Source: Chlorokybus atmophyticus (lineage: Eukaryota; Streptophyta; Chlorokybophyceae; Chlorokybales; Chlorokybaceae). From it: a stretch of DNA of 64,000 bases. Below, one piece after another: positions 33,918-45,015 of this stretch (position 1 is its first letter; each line of letters opens with the position of its first letter). The notes below the pieces were generated by a model. That model worked only from the letters and a program-made list of their open reading frames with translations, was not told the DNA's origin and ran no database searches. A program made the translations under genes and the position numbers. The DNA is taken from contig RHPI01001507.1 in the NCBI GenBank assembly GCA_009103225.1, positions 420,693-484,692 on the forward strand, in the 5' to 3' direction.

Positions 33918-33935
33918 CTCCTCCCCCCCCCAGGT
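33918..33935 (-). promoter_or_regulatory. element B polypurine tract
   Basis: On the minus strand a run of nine or more G followed by AGGAG abuts the LTR start. This is the usual primer for plus-strand synthesis. Confidence 0.8.
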
Positions 33936-36900
33936 GAGCTTCGTCCTCGAAGCTCGCGAGGTTGTCGTCGAGCAAGATAGGCACGCACAACGTCTTGAGC
34001 ATTAGTCACGTGTGCCTCTGGCTCCCAGGATGCTTCATGCAACGGATAGCCCTTCCATTTCACTAAGACTTGCGTACGCCATGCACAAACTTGCGTACGC
34101 CATGCACAAACTTCTCACCAAGGATGTCTTCTACCTCCCACTCGGGTTCACCGTCCGTGCCAACTTCGGGGGGTGGCCTTTCTGGCGGTTGTCCTCGATA
34201 TGCTTTCAGAAGGGATACGTGAAAAACGGGGTGCACACGCATGGTGTCGGGTAGCTCCAACTTGTACGCCACGTCCGAGATAACTTTACTGACCCTAAAT
34301 GGTCCCAACCAGCGTTCATTCAGCTTGCGAACTCCCGTACGCACCTGGACGTGCTTCGCGGAGAGTAACACAATGTCGCCTTCCTGAAACATGAGGTGTC
34401 GGCGATGCGCGTCCGCGTACTGCTTCTGCCGATTTTGTGCCACCAATAACGCATCCCTAGCTGCCTTGTTAATGTCCGCGCACTTTGTAAGGAAGTCATT
34501 AGCTGCCTCCACACGCACGTCATGTCGTCGCGGTGTCCATGCCGTCAACGGTGTCAATGGATGTTGCCCGTAGTTCATAAGGAAGGGACCTCCCTTATGA
34601 ACTACGGAGTGACACCTGTGCTTGCATTGTGGTGGTTGTTGATCGCAAACTCAACCAACTCAAGCAGCTCCTCCCAATTGTCTTGTCGCGCGTTAACGTA
34701 GCAACGCAGCATGTCCTCGATCACACGGTTGGCCCGCTCCGTTTGCCCATCAGTTTGCGGGTGGAATGCCGTGCTAAACTTCAGTGTGGTACCCAGTGCA
34801 CTATGCAGCGCCTCCCAAAACTTACTTGTAAAGCGCGGGTCGCGATCACTCACAATGCTTCGTGGTAATCCATGAGAACGAAATACATGCTTCACGAACA
34901 AGCGTGCTGCCTCCGGTGCCGTGCAAGACTCACTACACGGTGCCAAGCGTACCATTTTGCTGGTTTTATCGACGAACACAAGTATAGCGTCGTACCCTTC
35001 TTTTGTCTTTGGTAGCCCCGTGATAAAGTCCATGGTAACTTGCTCCCACTTGGACAATGGCACAGGGAGAGGTTGCAGCAACCCACCTGGCTTTTGGTTG
35101 CTTGCCTTCACCCTTTGGCATGCGTCGCACAACGCCACGTAGTCGCGCACATCGCGATGCATCTCTCGCCAGTAAAAACGCTGTTTTAAGCTTGCCAAAG
35201 TCCTTTCCAACCCTTGGTGACCAGCAATGGGCACGTCATGAGCTTCCTTCAGCAACTTCACACGGATATGCGCGACGTTGGGGATGTACAAGCGCCCATG
35301 GTGCCACAGCAGCCCGTCGCGCATTGACCAGTGCCCACTTGTGTCCGTAGCTGTATTTTCCAGCTCTTGCAATACTTTCATACCCTCCGTGTCTTCACGA
35401 AGCACTTGCCGAATCTGGTCGGTCCACTCGGGCTGCACTTGAGCGAGTGCCTCAATTGCATTAAGCCGGCTCAGCGCGTCAGCAACACCATTTGACGTAC
35501 CGGGCTTGTACTTGATATCGAAGTCAAAAAGTTGAAAGAACTCAAGCCATCGAGCTTGTCTGCGACTCAGATGAGGTTGTGTTTGTAAGTACCTCAGTGG
35601 AGAGTGATCCGTCTCAAGCACGAACTTTTTGCCTTCCAAAAAACAACGCCATTGTCGTAGCGCCATGACTTGCGCTAAAAGTTCCTTCTCGTGCACGGGG
35701 TAATTCAGCTCCGCACCACTCATCTTCTTGCTGAAGAATGCTACTGGTTGAAGGCCGTTGCCATGGTCTTGCTGCAAAACAGCTCCTACGGCTGTGTCGG
35801 ACGCGTCGCAAGCCAAAATAAATGTCTTTTCCATGTTGGGGTGAGCCAGGACTGGTGCCTCCGTCAGCGCCTTCTTCAACGCAGCAAATGCATGTTCCTC
35901 TGTTGCTGACCAGCTCCAATGCTTTCCCTTCTTCAGTAGGGCAGTCAAGGGAGCAGCTATGCGCGAAAACCCCATGATAAACTTGCGATAATACCCCGCA
36001 AGGCCTAAAAAGGACATCACCTCCTTTACATTGGTCGGGGCAGCCCACTCGCGCACCACCTGCACTTTGTTGGGGTCCGGCTTGATGCCTTCATGCGACA
36101 CAATGTGGCCTAGGTACTCCACCTCTCGAAGCAAGAATTTGCACTTCTGTAGCTGGGCGTACAACTTGTGTTCGCGCAAACGCTGCAACACGCGCCGTAG
36201 AAGTGCCACGTGCTCCTCCTTTGTTGTCGCGTACACCAAAATGTCGTCGAGGTACACGAGGACTCCCTTACCAATCAAGTCAGCAAACACGCTGTTCATA
36301 AGCGTTTGAAATGTTGCCGGTGCGTTCGTAAGTCCGAAGGACATGACCAACCACTCGTAGTGCCCATAACGTGTGTTAAAAGCTGTTTTCTCCACATCCT
36401 CGGGCGCGATGCGAATTTGGTGATAACCTCCAGCAAGATCAAGTGTTGTGAAGTACTGCGCACCTTGCAATTGCTCCAGCAACTCGTCGATACGTGGGAG
36501 TGGAAAGCAATTCCTCTTCGTGATGTTGTTGAGAGCTCGGTAGTCGACGCACATGCGCAAGCTCCCGTTCTTCTTTCGTACAAACAAAATAGGTGCACCA
36601 TAGGGGGACTTACTAGGCCTGATGTAGCCTCTTTTCAGCAAGTCCGCCACCTGCCTCTCGGCCTCTTCCAGTTCCAAAGGTGACAACTTGTATACGGGTC
36701 GATACGGTGGCTTGTGCACGCCCTCAATCAGCTCCACACGGTGGTCTACGCTCCGTGGAGGTGGTAGACCAGATGGAAGTCCGTCCACCATGATATCTTG
36801 GTATTCTTTAACAAGTTTACACACCTCGGGGTCCATAGTAGCCGTCTGAACATCGTCACTCAGCTCCGGTGCTGACTTTGCAGTGTTTTCGCGCACCACG

Positions 36901-37543
36901 CACAACCATGCAGCCTTTGCCTTCCGTGGAGACAATAACTTCCTCAATTGCACATAAGAGATCTGGGCAATTGTCGTACCACCTAATTGTGCGTGCCGCG
37001 CCTCGATGACGTCCGATGCAGCTTGAATGGACTCTCCACCGTTTCGCTCGATGGTGAGCACGCGCTTCCTCCAATTGATGGCTGGATTATGTTGCCATAG
37101 CCACGGTAGTCCCAAAATCCCATCAAACCCGTTCCGTAGGGTGATGCAGCAAAATCGCATGCTCTCCTTCATCTTCCCAATGCGAACGCACAACTCTTTG
37201 GTCATAAACGCAGCGCCATCACCTCCAGAGGGTGGCTCTCCATCAGCGAGCTTCACTTCACCTCCTCGTAATGACGAAAGCCAACCGTAACGCCGCGCGA
37301 TATCAATACTCATGAAGTTGCTGTTGGCACCGCTATCAATCATGAGCTTACACTCTCTCCATCGTCCTTGGTCATCGCAAATGTGTGCTCGAAGCCCGAA
37401 GTACTTTGTTGTCTCCTCGTTTGCATAACTCACCACCATTGGCGCGTTCAAAGCCATCTCCTCTTGCTTCTTTAATGGAAATGTCACAGCATCCGTCCGT
37501 GCATGAGGCTCCTTCCTATCCCCAGCAGTAGCCTCCTCACCTA
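33936..37543 (-). pseudogene. element B pol polyprotein with 3' frameshifts
   Basis: The frame from about 37543 to 34602 is intact for 961 residues or more. It has an aspartic protease LMIDSGANSNFM (about residue 50), RT (CVDYRALNN, TTLDLAGGYHQI, VYLDDILVY), RNase H (LACDASDTAVGAVL, ETDHSPLRYL), and integrase with HHCC (HDVPIAGHQG, CDACQRVK) and D,D,E core ([26 protein letters not shown]). A 20-bp insertion at about 34587-34606 creates a stop, and the rest (MNYGQHPLTPL to [10 protein letters not shown]) continues in another frame. A 21-bp tandem duplication and a 1-nt loss at about 34070 shift the frame before the chromodomain ([16 protein letters not shown]). Chromodomains guide such elements to marked chromatin. 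Confidence 0.9.
34581..34615. repeat. templated fold-back insertion in element B
   Basis: GTAGTTCATAAGG and its inverse CCTTATGAACTAC lie a few bases apart. Element A has a single copy here, so about 20 bases were added as an inverted copy of the neighbouring sequence, shifting the integrase frame. Confidence 0.75.
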
Positions 37544-38569
37544 CTGGGGGAAGTCGTTTTCCTGCTCCACGCCATTTTGCTCCATGGTGTTGACGCGACG
37601 ATCACGGCGAGGGTTGCCATCCGGTGTTGGCCTTTGCGTGCTTCGTTTGGGGCATCCGTACGCCAAATGCTCCGTCGACCCACACGCATAACACTTGCGC
37701 ACACCTTTACCTCTTTCACCACGTCCGCCGTGCTTCGCCTCACTTCCATGCGTGTGTATGGCACCCACCTCCATTGGTGCAGGCCCAGAGTCAGCTCCAC
37801 CTCCATTGGCAAGTGCTGAACTTGGTTCTCCTCGTCTCCATGCATGTTGAAAGCCTCCCCGGGGCTGATCACCATGCCTTTGCCTCCAGTCAGTGTTTCT
37901 TGTGGTGGACTTGAAGTACAACGCGTCGAGACGCTCCGCGATGCGTATAGCCTCCGCGAGTGTCTTCGGGTCCCGTAGCTCCACTTCTTTACGCCCCAAA
38001 GGTTTTAAACCACGTGTATACCTGTCCAACTGCTCCTCCTCGGTCATATTGGGTATGGACATCACCAATCGCTGAAACGCGGCCGTGTACGCCATCACCG
38101 ACCCCATTTGCACAAGGGCTGCAAGTTTGTCGCGTGCGGCCTTCACGCTCTCAACGGGAACAAATTGATGCCTGACCTCCAGTGCCAACTCTTCCATGGT
38201 GGTCAATGGTAGCGCCAACCCGTTTGCAACACGCGTACATCGATGCCTCCACCACACAAGTGCTGCACCTTCAAGCAATGTCGCTGCAACCTCCACGTGC
38301 AGATGCGTGGGCACCTCCGTGAGCTTCAACCAAGACGATACTTGAAAAATCCATTCATCCACTGCATCTCCATCACGTTGACCCCTGAATGGCTTGGGCT
38401 TTGGCACCTTCACATGCACGCGCGAGCTTGATGCCATGGGAATTTGTACACGCGCCATCGCATGCTCATACGCCTCGCGTTGTGCTTGTGCCGCAGCTTG
38501 AGTGTGATGAAGCTCTTCCCTCAATGCCAAGATGGCAGCTTGAAGCTCTTCCATGCGAGCATCCTCCAT
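37541..38569 (-). CDS. element B Gag
   Basis: The ATG at 38569 starts MEDARMEELQAAILALREEL, a coiled coil. A retrotransposon gag capsid region follows (DEWIFQVSSWLKL, WWRHRC, ALVQMGSVMAYTAAFQRL). A single CCHC zinc knuckle (CYACGSTEHLAYGC) lies near the C-terminus. Gag packages the element RNA into particles. The stop overlaps the start of the open pol frame in the minus-one frame at TTCCCCCAG, so ribosomal frameshifting could produce Gag-Pol. No internal stop. Confidence 0.9.
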   Translation of the reverse strand: MEDARMEELQAAILALREELHHTQAAAQAQREAYEHAMARVQIPMASSSRVHVKVPKPKPFRGQRDGDAVDEWIFQVSSWLKLTEVPTHLHVEVAATLLEGAALVWWRHRCTRVANGLALPLTTMEELALEVRHQFVPVESVKAARDKLAALVQMGSVMAYTAAFQRLVMSIPNMTEEEQLDRYTRGLKPLGRKEVELRDPKTLAEAIRIAERLDALYFKSTTRNTDWRQRHGDQPRGGFQHAWRRGEPSSALANGGGADSGPAPMEVGAIHTHGSEAKHGGRGERGKGVRKCYACGSTEHLAYGCPKRSTQRPTPDGNPRRDRRVNTMEQNGVEQENDFPQ

Positions 38570-38645
38570 CTCCACTAACACACTACACTCTGCTTCCGAA
38601 TGAAAAGTGTAAACGCCCACCCACTTCCTCTGTCACCTTCGTAAA

Positions 38646-38661
38646 CCGTGCTCCGATACCA
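38646..38661 (-). promoter_or_regulatory. element B primer binding site
   Basis: On the minus strand, TGGTATCGGAGCACGG follows the LTR end by two bases. It differs at one position from the usual initiator-Met tRNA match TGGTATCAGAGC. Confidence 0.85.
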
Positions 38662-38663
38662 GT

Positions 38664-39335
38664 TGTGACGGTGCTCGTGCCTTGTCACCTGTGAGTTGGT
38701 CCAATCCACAACCCTCTCACCAAGACACGGTATTCACACCGGAACCTTGCCCCCTCTGCCAAGCACACACGCGCGCCCCGCCACTCGCGTACGCACGCGC
38801 ATGCGCTCGAAGCTACACACCGACTTGTGTAGCGCCTTGGATCGTCACACAAGCAAGCACACACCAGTGGACACACGCTAGCAACCTCTTCTAGCCACCA
38901 CCAAGCTTGCACACCAGAAACTAGGGAGCTAAAGGTTGTCTTGCAAGTTGTAGTATGTCACTTTTATACCTACCAGTCTGCACATGCTACTGTCTAGACG
39001 ATTTTAGCGCTAGAAGGAACTAGAAGCTAAGATATTCTTGCAGATTCTTGTAGTACACTTCTAGAACTTTCCAACGCACCAAAGATCTCCTAATTTGCTG
39101 CTCATATGGTCAAGTTATACTACTTGGCGCCAGGCCCTTCCAGAAATCTGGTCGAGCCCTTCTCGACTGGCCCTCCGTTTTCTGGCACCTTCCGGACTGG
39201 TCTTGGGGCACCGGTCGATATCCGCGGCAGACTCATAACTCGCCGATATCCGCCACAAGTCATTAAAAACATGTACCTTACAAATAAGGCCTAAAACGGC
39301 CATGAAAATCACAGAATTTGGCCTTGACTGTTACA
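38664..39335 (-). repeat. element B 5' LTR
   Basis: This is the promoter-bearing copy at 672 bp, about 99 percent identical by eye to the LTR at 33246-33917. It carries the same TG..CA ends and TATA element. Confidence 0.93.
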
Positions 39336-39340
39336 AGTAT

Positions 39341-40735
39341 GCTTTAATTTTGCATAATGCTGACAGTTATATATATACACTTTTGTCGGGTGAGCTAGAT
39401 GAGGTACTAGTAAATGGGAAGATAGGCCAGCGTATGCAACATGCTTGTGAACCGCTAATTATTTAGTCTTCAGTGATGTATCATTGTTATCATACATGCA
39501 ATGATGTCACCATAGTGCTAGGAGCCTGTCCGAAATGGTTCCGACACAAGAGGCACACACCATAACGCAACACACACATGCTGCAACACACACAGGTTGC
39601 AATTCGCACACCAGGTTGTACACAACATAGTTGCAGGGGCAAGAAACTATGTATAATGACAAATGGCTACCATGAGGATTGCTACACTGCTGTGGGTTGC
39701 TGCGAGGTACTGGCTCCAGGGTCACCATAGGGTTGGTGTTTCGGTGTGTCATTGTCGCTGCTGCTGATATCAATAGCTGGGAGTCCTGGCTGTGCATGCG
39801 TATGCTTGGGCGGTCGAAACATGAAAATCGGCTGGAAACGTACATAAAAGGGGCATTCCACCTGTGGGTGTGGACCTGTGTGCAGCTTCCTCGGACATGG
39901 CCTGCATATCGTTTATTCGCAGCAAGGGAGTGGCAGCAACTGACCGGCGCTAAATTCCATGTAGCATAGTGGGCGTGTAGTGTCGTTGAGAAACACTTGG
40001 GTTTGCCCGCTGAAGTCCTTGCGCACATATACCCAGTGTTGTTCAATTGTAGCTGATTGTTGCAGAGCATATCTTAGCACGGTGAGGTATTCACACAGTT
40101 TCTGCCACAAGGTGGTATACAAGTTGAGCTGTTGCTGCCTTCTGGCGTCTCTATGTTCGAATATTTTTGCCTGGACCAATTGTTGTTGCAGAAGCAGTAG
40201 TACTCACACATGCTTGAGGTGCATGTAGCACATAGCTCATGGCTAAAGGCGCACCTGCTCAGCCCAATCACAGTCAGCAAAGTACTTTTGCTAGTTTCTG
40301 AGCTCGGCATCAGCTATTGCCAACTGAATCTAGAAGTCTTGCATAGTGGATGGCTGTGGGCTCCACTGTTTGCAAAAACGCCAGTTGGATGCTTGCACGC
40401 GTAAGGCGCTGGTCAACTCCACGAGCTGCGGTGCAACCTCCGTTAGTAATGTGTGTTTGCAACCGCGGCAGTGTTGCAATGTACCTTTTGCTGTTGCATG
40501 TGGTTTGGAGTGTTTGCTTGGCTTTTGTTATTCGTGCAACCTCTTGTTGCTGAAGTTGGCACTTTTGTTGCAGAAATGTTGTTTTCTGCTTGTCTTTGGC
40601 CATCCTCCTGGCGCAATGCAGCATATGTGTTAGCATTGTTCAGGTCGTCGCGCACATGGGCGTAATTTTGGCTCATCTTTTTGCTGTGCATAAGTTTGTA
40701 GCATATTCACTTACTTGCGCGTTTCAGCTCAAGGT
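39341..40735 (-). pseudogene. coiled-coil gene, copy 2, 3' part (interrupted by element D)
   Basis: The minus strand carries exon-like pieces. The exon end at 40735-40720 (ELKRA before GTAAGT) is the continuation of the exon cut by element D. Coiled-coil stretches follow (KQKTTFLQQKCQLQQQEV, about 40620-40440). An exon from 40170, after TTGGTCCAG, encodes AKIFEHRDARRQQQLNLYTT, LWQKLCEYL, and then an 85-residue tail ending at 39913. The QAK..AR..LY.TLW..LCEYL pattern is shared with copy 1 at 28.3-29.5 kb. I see no RING end here. No gene is recognised at 39341-39912. Confidence 0.42.
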
Positions 40736-41555
40736 TGTCGGGTCGGGGGAAGTCGAGGGTCACACTGTCTCGGGCCGCTGCAGGGAAAGTCATGCGTGCT
40801 GGTCCTGGTGCTGCAACATGTTATAATCTGTGGCAAAAGTAAAAGATAACCCATCTTGTATGGCGAGGAGTGCTTGGTGGAGCCGCTCCACTGTTGCTGA
40901 ACGCGGACATGTGGAGGCGGTGTCTTCCTTAATATACATGCTGTGCTGTAGGACACACAGTCAACAAGCCACTACTATAGGTAGTGCTGTTTACACAGTT
41001 CTTTGCATGAGCGGAAAATGTGTTACACTGTTAAGTGAGGTGAATGAGCAAGCAACACGTGAATACTATGCCCTGACTGATGCCAACAAGCACACTGCAA
41101 CCAGGCCCACAGCGATGACAAGCACAATGCACACGCGAGCATGCACAGGCTCTCACACAATGAGGGGGTTCTTGGTAATCGGGATGGCGTGTTCGTAGTT
41201 CAAGTCGTTTCACAACGCTCATAGCTTTCTCACTGACAGTGTCACCAGCTGATCTGGTGAACACTGTGATTACTTATACAAGTCAAATCATGACTGTTCA
41301 GAACATAAGCTAACGGTCATATGGAGGCTATTTTCACAGCGATTGTCACTCGATATAGATCACAACTTATAACTGAACTCACAACTGAACAGCTACGCGC
41401 GGTGCCTATGTGGGCTATGGTCGTGAGCTACCCTGAAGTCATGACCTAGCTACTGGTCAGGGACGCGCGCGCATTGGTATGTCGATAGGAAGGGCGACGA
41501 TTGTGATGTAGACATGCCCGAGGAAGGCTGGTATGTGTGGGCACCAGGCATGACA
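40736..41555 (-). repeat. element D 3' LTR (blocks X1 plus U1)
   Basis: On the minus strand it starts TGTCATGCC at 41555 and ends CCCGACA at 40736. It is formed by block X1 (41555-40972) and block U1 (40971-40736). X1 matches 59575-58984. The same X-then-U order recurs as a stand-alone copy at 60565-61430. Confidence 0.65.
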
Positions 41556-41557
41556 GC

Positions 41558-41793
41558 TGTCGGGTCGGGGGAAGTGGAGGGTCACACTGTCTCGGGCCGC
41601 TGCAGGCAAAGTCATGCATGCTAGTCCTGGTGCTGCAACATGTTATAACTTGTGGCAAAAGTAAAAGATAACTTAGCTTGTATGGCGAGGAGTGCTTGGT
41701 GGAGCCGCTCCACTATTGCTGAACACGGACATGTGGAGGCGGTGTCTTCCTTAGTATACATGCTGTGCTATAGGACACACAGTCAACAAGCCA
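41558..41793 (-). repeat. extra U block between purine tract and LTR of element D
   Basis: This 236-bp block closely matches U1 (40736-40971, also 236 bp), begins TGGCTTG and ends CCCGACA. It directly follows the G-run AGCTCAGGGGGGG (41806-41794), the likely polypurine tract. U1 and this copy flank X1 as direct repeats. The origin of the extra copy is unresolved. Confidence 0.7.
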
Positions 41794-41831
41794 CCCCCCC
41801 TGAGCTTCTGGGGAGCTTCAGAGCTCAGCTG

Positions 41832-41999
41832 CTAATGCAGGTGAGGAGGGCCGTTGGCGCGGCAATCGTCGCACCAGTACTCCTACATGGGTATTGCGTC
41901 GAATGGGGGCTCCAGATAGTAGCAATGCAGGCCCTTGTTACAGCCATCGCAGAGCATCATGAGTGCGTCATCGCCGGCGCTGCCGCAGCGTTCACATCG
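41832..41999 (-). pseudogene. PHD finger at the C-terminus of element D polyprotein
   Basis: The minus-strand frame reads CERCGSAGDDALMMLCDGCN, then KGLHCYYLEPPFDAIP, and after a TAG, EYWCDDC. The pattern C-x2-C, C-x2-C, H, W-C-x2-C with CDGCN and EPP is that of a PHD zinc finger. PHD fingers bind histone H3 tails. The Cys three residues after the His is Tyr here (TAT), and a TAG lies between IPM and EYW, so this copy is inactive. It sits after the integrase, where chromoviruses carry a chromodomain. Alternative treble-clef zinc fingers are less likely given the CDGCN..H..EPP spacing. Confidence 0.7.
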
Positions 42000-42097
42000 T
42001 GTGCTGTGGGCGGGGCGAGGGTGCTAGATGCGCGCGAAGCCTGCTACGTAGGGGAGGTAACATGGCGCGCAGTTCACCATGTTGTCTTTCAACCTCT

Positions 42098-42877
42098 CTA
42101 ATTCTGACCAAGAAGGTCCAGCACTCCTGTGGGGTACACCTTGAGTACCTTGTAGATGGTGCGGCCCACGGAGGTGTTGAGCGTGTCCTTGGTGGCTGCC
42201 ATGCGGTAGGCAAAGTCACCTGCTTGAAACCGCCATTGGCGCTCTTTGTAAAAGCCGCTTCGCACGCGCTTGTAGCGCAAAGTGTCACGGTGCTGTGCGA
42301 TGCGCAGGTTGTGGAAGGCCATCGGGACGGTGTGCTCGAACAGCGTGGCACGTGTGGTGATGTCGTGGTGCATCCAGTCGGGATCGTCGAGGTTGTCCAC
42401 CACACGGTCTACTTCCCGCTGTGCACGAAAGGGAAGCAACGGCGGACGCCCGAACAGCAAGTAGTATGAGCTGTACTTGCGCAGCGCCGCCTGCTTCGAC
42501 AATTGGTAGCCAAGAGCCACCCACGGAAGGTGGTCGTCCCAGGTGTTCTTCTCATAATCCAGCACGTACTTGCGGAGTGCCTTCTTGATAGTCTGCACCG
42601 TCCGCTCGGCGAGACCGTCGGCTTGAGGGTGGTCACGCGAAGTACGGCGATGATCGATGTAGCATCTATCCAGCAGGATGTCGAACTCCCCTCTGAACTT
42701 AGTGCCCTGGTCGGTGATGACCTCGGCGCAGCTGCCGAACCAGTTGAGGACATGGGAGAGGAAAGCTTGAGCCACCCCCCTGCTGCTCTTATCGGGTAAT
42801 GGCACCAGCTCCACCCATTTGGAGAAGTGTTCGATCATGACCAGGATGTAGCGGTTGCCCCGCACCGAGGGTGCCAA
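42098..42877 (-). pseudogene. element D integrase core and C-terminal domain
   Basis: The frame has the retroviral-type core: VMIEHFSKWVEL, then VITDQGTKF and QADGLAERTVQ. The first acidic residue is Glu (codon 42832-42830) where the family has Asp. The C-terminal part (GFYKERQWRFQAGDFAYR, KVLKVYPTGVLDLL) resembles the GPY/F-type region. It is open for 259 residues and continues, out of frame, toward the PHD finger. Integrases join element DNA to the chromosome. Confidence 0.82.
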
Positions 42878-42883
42878 GTCTAC

Positions 42884-43640
42884 CTATATGTCGAGTCCCC
42901 AGCGGTAGAACAGCCCAGAGATGGGGAGAGGGTGCAATATGGCGCTGCGTGTGTTGAGGCTGGCACGTACCATGTCACACTGCTGGCAGCGTCTGACGAA
43001 CCCCTGCATCTGTTTGGACAACTCATACCACCAATATTGCGCCCTTACCAGGCTGACGGTACGCTTGACACCAAAGTGCCCAAGATTCGTGTGAAGGGCA
43101 GCGATGATGCCCTCGCGTGTGGCTGGTGTTGGCACCTCCTTGTCCTCGTCCTGGACGCGGCGGTACACTTTGTCATCCGCCCACCGGTAGTGGCGGGTGC
43201 GCTGACTGACACGATCTTTCTCTCGTGCAGTCATATTGGAGGGAAGCTGGCCACTTTGAAGGAAGGAGAGTGATGGCTTGTCTAGCCATATGTCCTGCCT
43301 GGTGTCGGTGGGTGCCAGCTCGGTGTCGTCGACTCCGATGTCGACCGCGTGGACGTCCCCTAGTGGTGTGGTCGCTGTGGGGTCGGTAGCCTCAAGGGCA
43401 GGAACCTCTTCTGTCGTCGAGGCGGTGTTAATCTGGCGCCCTGACCGTAATGCGGCAGCAGCAAACATGGCCGCCATGGTGGGAGCTGCTGCTGCGGGGC
43501 CGAGCTCGTGCCGGGCTCCGGTTGCATCGTTGGTAGTGCGGTGAGGGTTGCGACTGAGGCCATCGGCGTCCTGGTTGGTGAGGCCGGCGCGGTGGTCGAT
43601 CTCGAAGTCATACTCCTGCAGCTACAGGGCCCAGCGAGCA
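42884..43640 (-). pseudogene. element D integrase zinc-binding domain and linker
   Basis: HTNLGHFGVKRTVSLVRAQY and CQQCDMVRASLN give the HHCC zinc-binding module. It is preceded by a long Ser/Thr/Pro-containing linker after RNase H. The frame is separated from the integrase core by a stop at about 42881 and from RNase H by frameshifts. Confidence 0.75.
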
Positions 43641-43642
43641 AG

Positions 43643-44887
43643 TTATCCTGTCAGATGTTGGTTGGTCATTAACCACTTGAGTGGCTGATGATTGATGATC
43701 TGAAATTGACGACCAAAGAGGAAAGGTCTGAAGAAGGAGATAGCCCATGCTGCAGCAAGGCACTCCCCCTTGTAGCTGCTGTGGTTGGCCTCAGCGCTGT
43801 TGTTGCTTCGGCTGGCATACGACACCACCCGCTCCTGCTTGTTCTCATCGTGCTGTACCAGCACAGCCCCCATCCCAAGTTTGCTCCAGTTGGTGTGGAG
43901 GATGAAGGGCTTATTGTAGTCAGGACGTTGCAGGATGGGAGCAGTGGTGAGCCTGCCCTTTAGCTCCTCAAACGCCTACTGTTGTGGCCCCTTCCACGCA
44001 AACTCCACCTCCTTCTGCAGGAGCTCGTTGAGGGGTCGCGCGATCTTTGCCGCCAAAGCCTCCACCTTTGCCTGCTATACGTACGCATCGTGGGGCACAA
44101 TCATGTGCCCTAGGTAGGGTACCTTGCGAGTGAAGAAGGTGCACTTGTTGGGGTGCACTGTTATCCCCACCCCCTTGAGTTTCTCCAGCACTTCCTCGAT
44201 ATGCTGCAGGTGCTCGTCGTTATTGCGACTAAAGATGAGAATGTCGTCAATGTAGCATCGCGCGGAGTTCAGCCCCTTCACGGCTTTGTCCATGACGCGC
44301 TGGAACTAGGCATGAGCGTTCTTCAGTCCGAAGGCATGACCTTCCACTGGTACAGCTGCCGGTTGCCCCAGAAAGAGGTCTTGTGCTTGTCCTCCTCCTT
44401 GATGACGATCTGGTTGTACCCTTGTCGCATGTTCAGGATGCTGAAGACGGTGCAGTCTCCTACATCATCAAAGATACCCTCTGCAGTAGGCATTGGATAC
44501 CTGTCTTGTTTGGTCTTGTTGTTGAGGGGGCGATAGTCGCCGCACATGCGCCGGTCTGTTCAGTTGCCTGCTGAATCCTTCTTCAGGGGCATGACGGTCG
44601 CGGCCGCAAAGTCCGATGTGGACCTCAATCAGGACTGCATCTAGCAGCGCCTTGCACCTCTGCTCCACCAAGTCTTCTTCCAACTTGGAGAGTCGGTACT
44701 GTCGTAAAAACACCGGTTCGGTGTCTACCAACTCGATGTCCATCTGGTAAACTGAGCAAACACCCAGTTCCCTTACACTGCAATTGTATTGACTTCTCCA
44801 TTTTGTAAAGGAGAGCCTCCGGTTGTTCTCGTGTCTGGCCTGTAGCCAGTGGTCTAATGGCATGGGATCAACAGGTGGCGTTAGCAA
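43643..44887 (-). pseudogene. element D reverse transcriptase and RNase H
   Basis: In minus-strand order: SKLEEDLVEQRCKALLDA (44.7 kb), CGDYRPLNNKTKQDRYPMP and FSILNMRQGYNQI (44547-44323), the catalytic YIDDILIFS and VPYLGHMIVP (44293-44075), then RNase H with GAVLVQHDENKQERVVSYAS (43873-43643). At least three frames are used, so the copy is broken. The motifs place it in Ty3/gypsy but clearly apart from elements A-C. Confidence 0.85.
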
Positions 44888-45015
44888 CTACTGGGATGTC
44901 CTCCACAGTGACTGCTGTCTGCTCCTCCATATGGGCGATCTCTCTCGAGGGCGGTGTGTGCCGCTTTGGTCTCTTGCACGCGATCGGCCCACCCCCCTGC
45001 CAGGTGTTCGAGCTC

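Larger units (their letters stand above)
33246..39335 (-). mobile_element. element B: near-complete Ty3/gypsy chromovirus
   Basis: The ends are fixed by the 5-bp duplication AGTAT (33241-33245 and 39336-39340) and two 672-bp LTRs that differ at about seven positions by eye, so insertion is fairly recent. The layout on the minus strand is LTR, primer site complementary to initiator-Met tRNA, gag, pol (protease, RT, RNase H, integrase, chromodomain), purine tract, LTR. Two small indels and one stop near the integrase end disable it. Confidence 0.93.

Noticed and set aside
37503-38694. Several plus-strand frames across element B gag
   Set aside because: Each is the antisense of gag and recurs identically opposite gag of element C.
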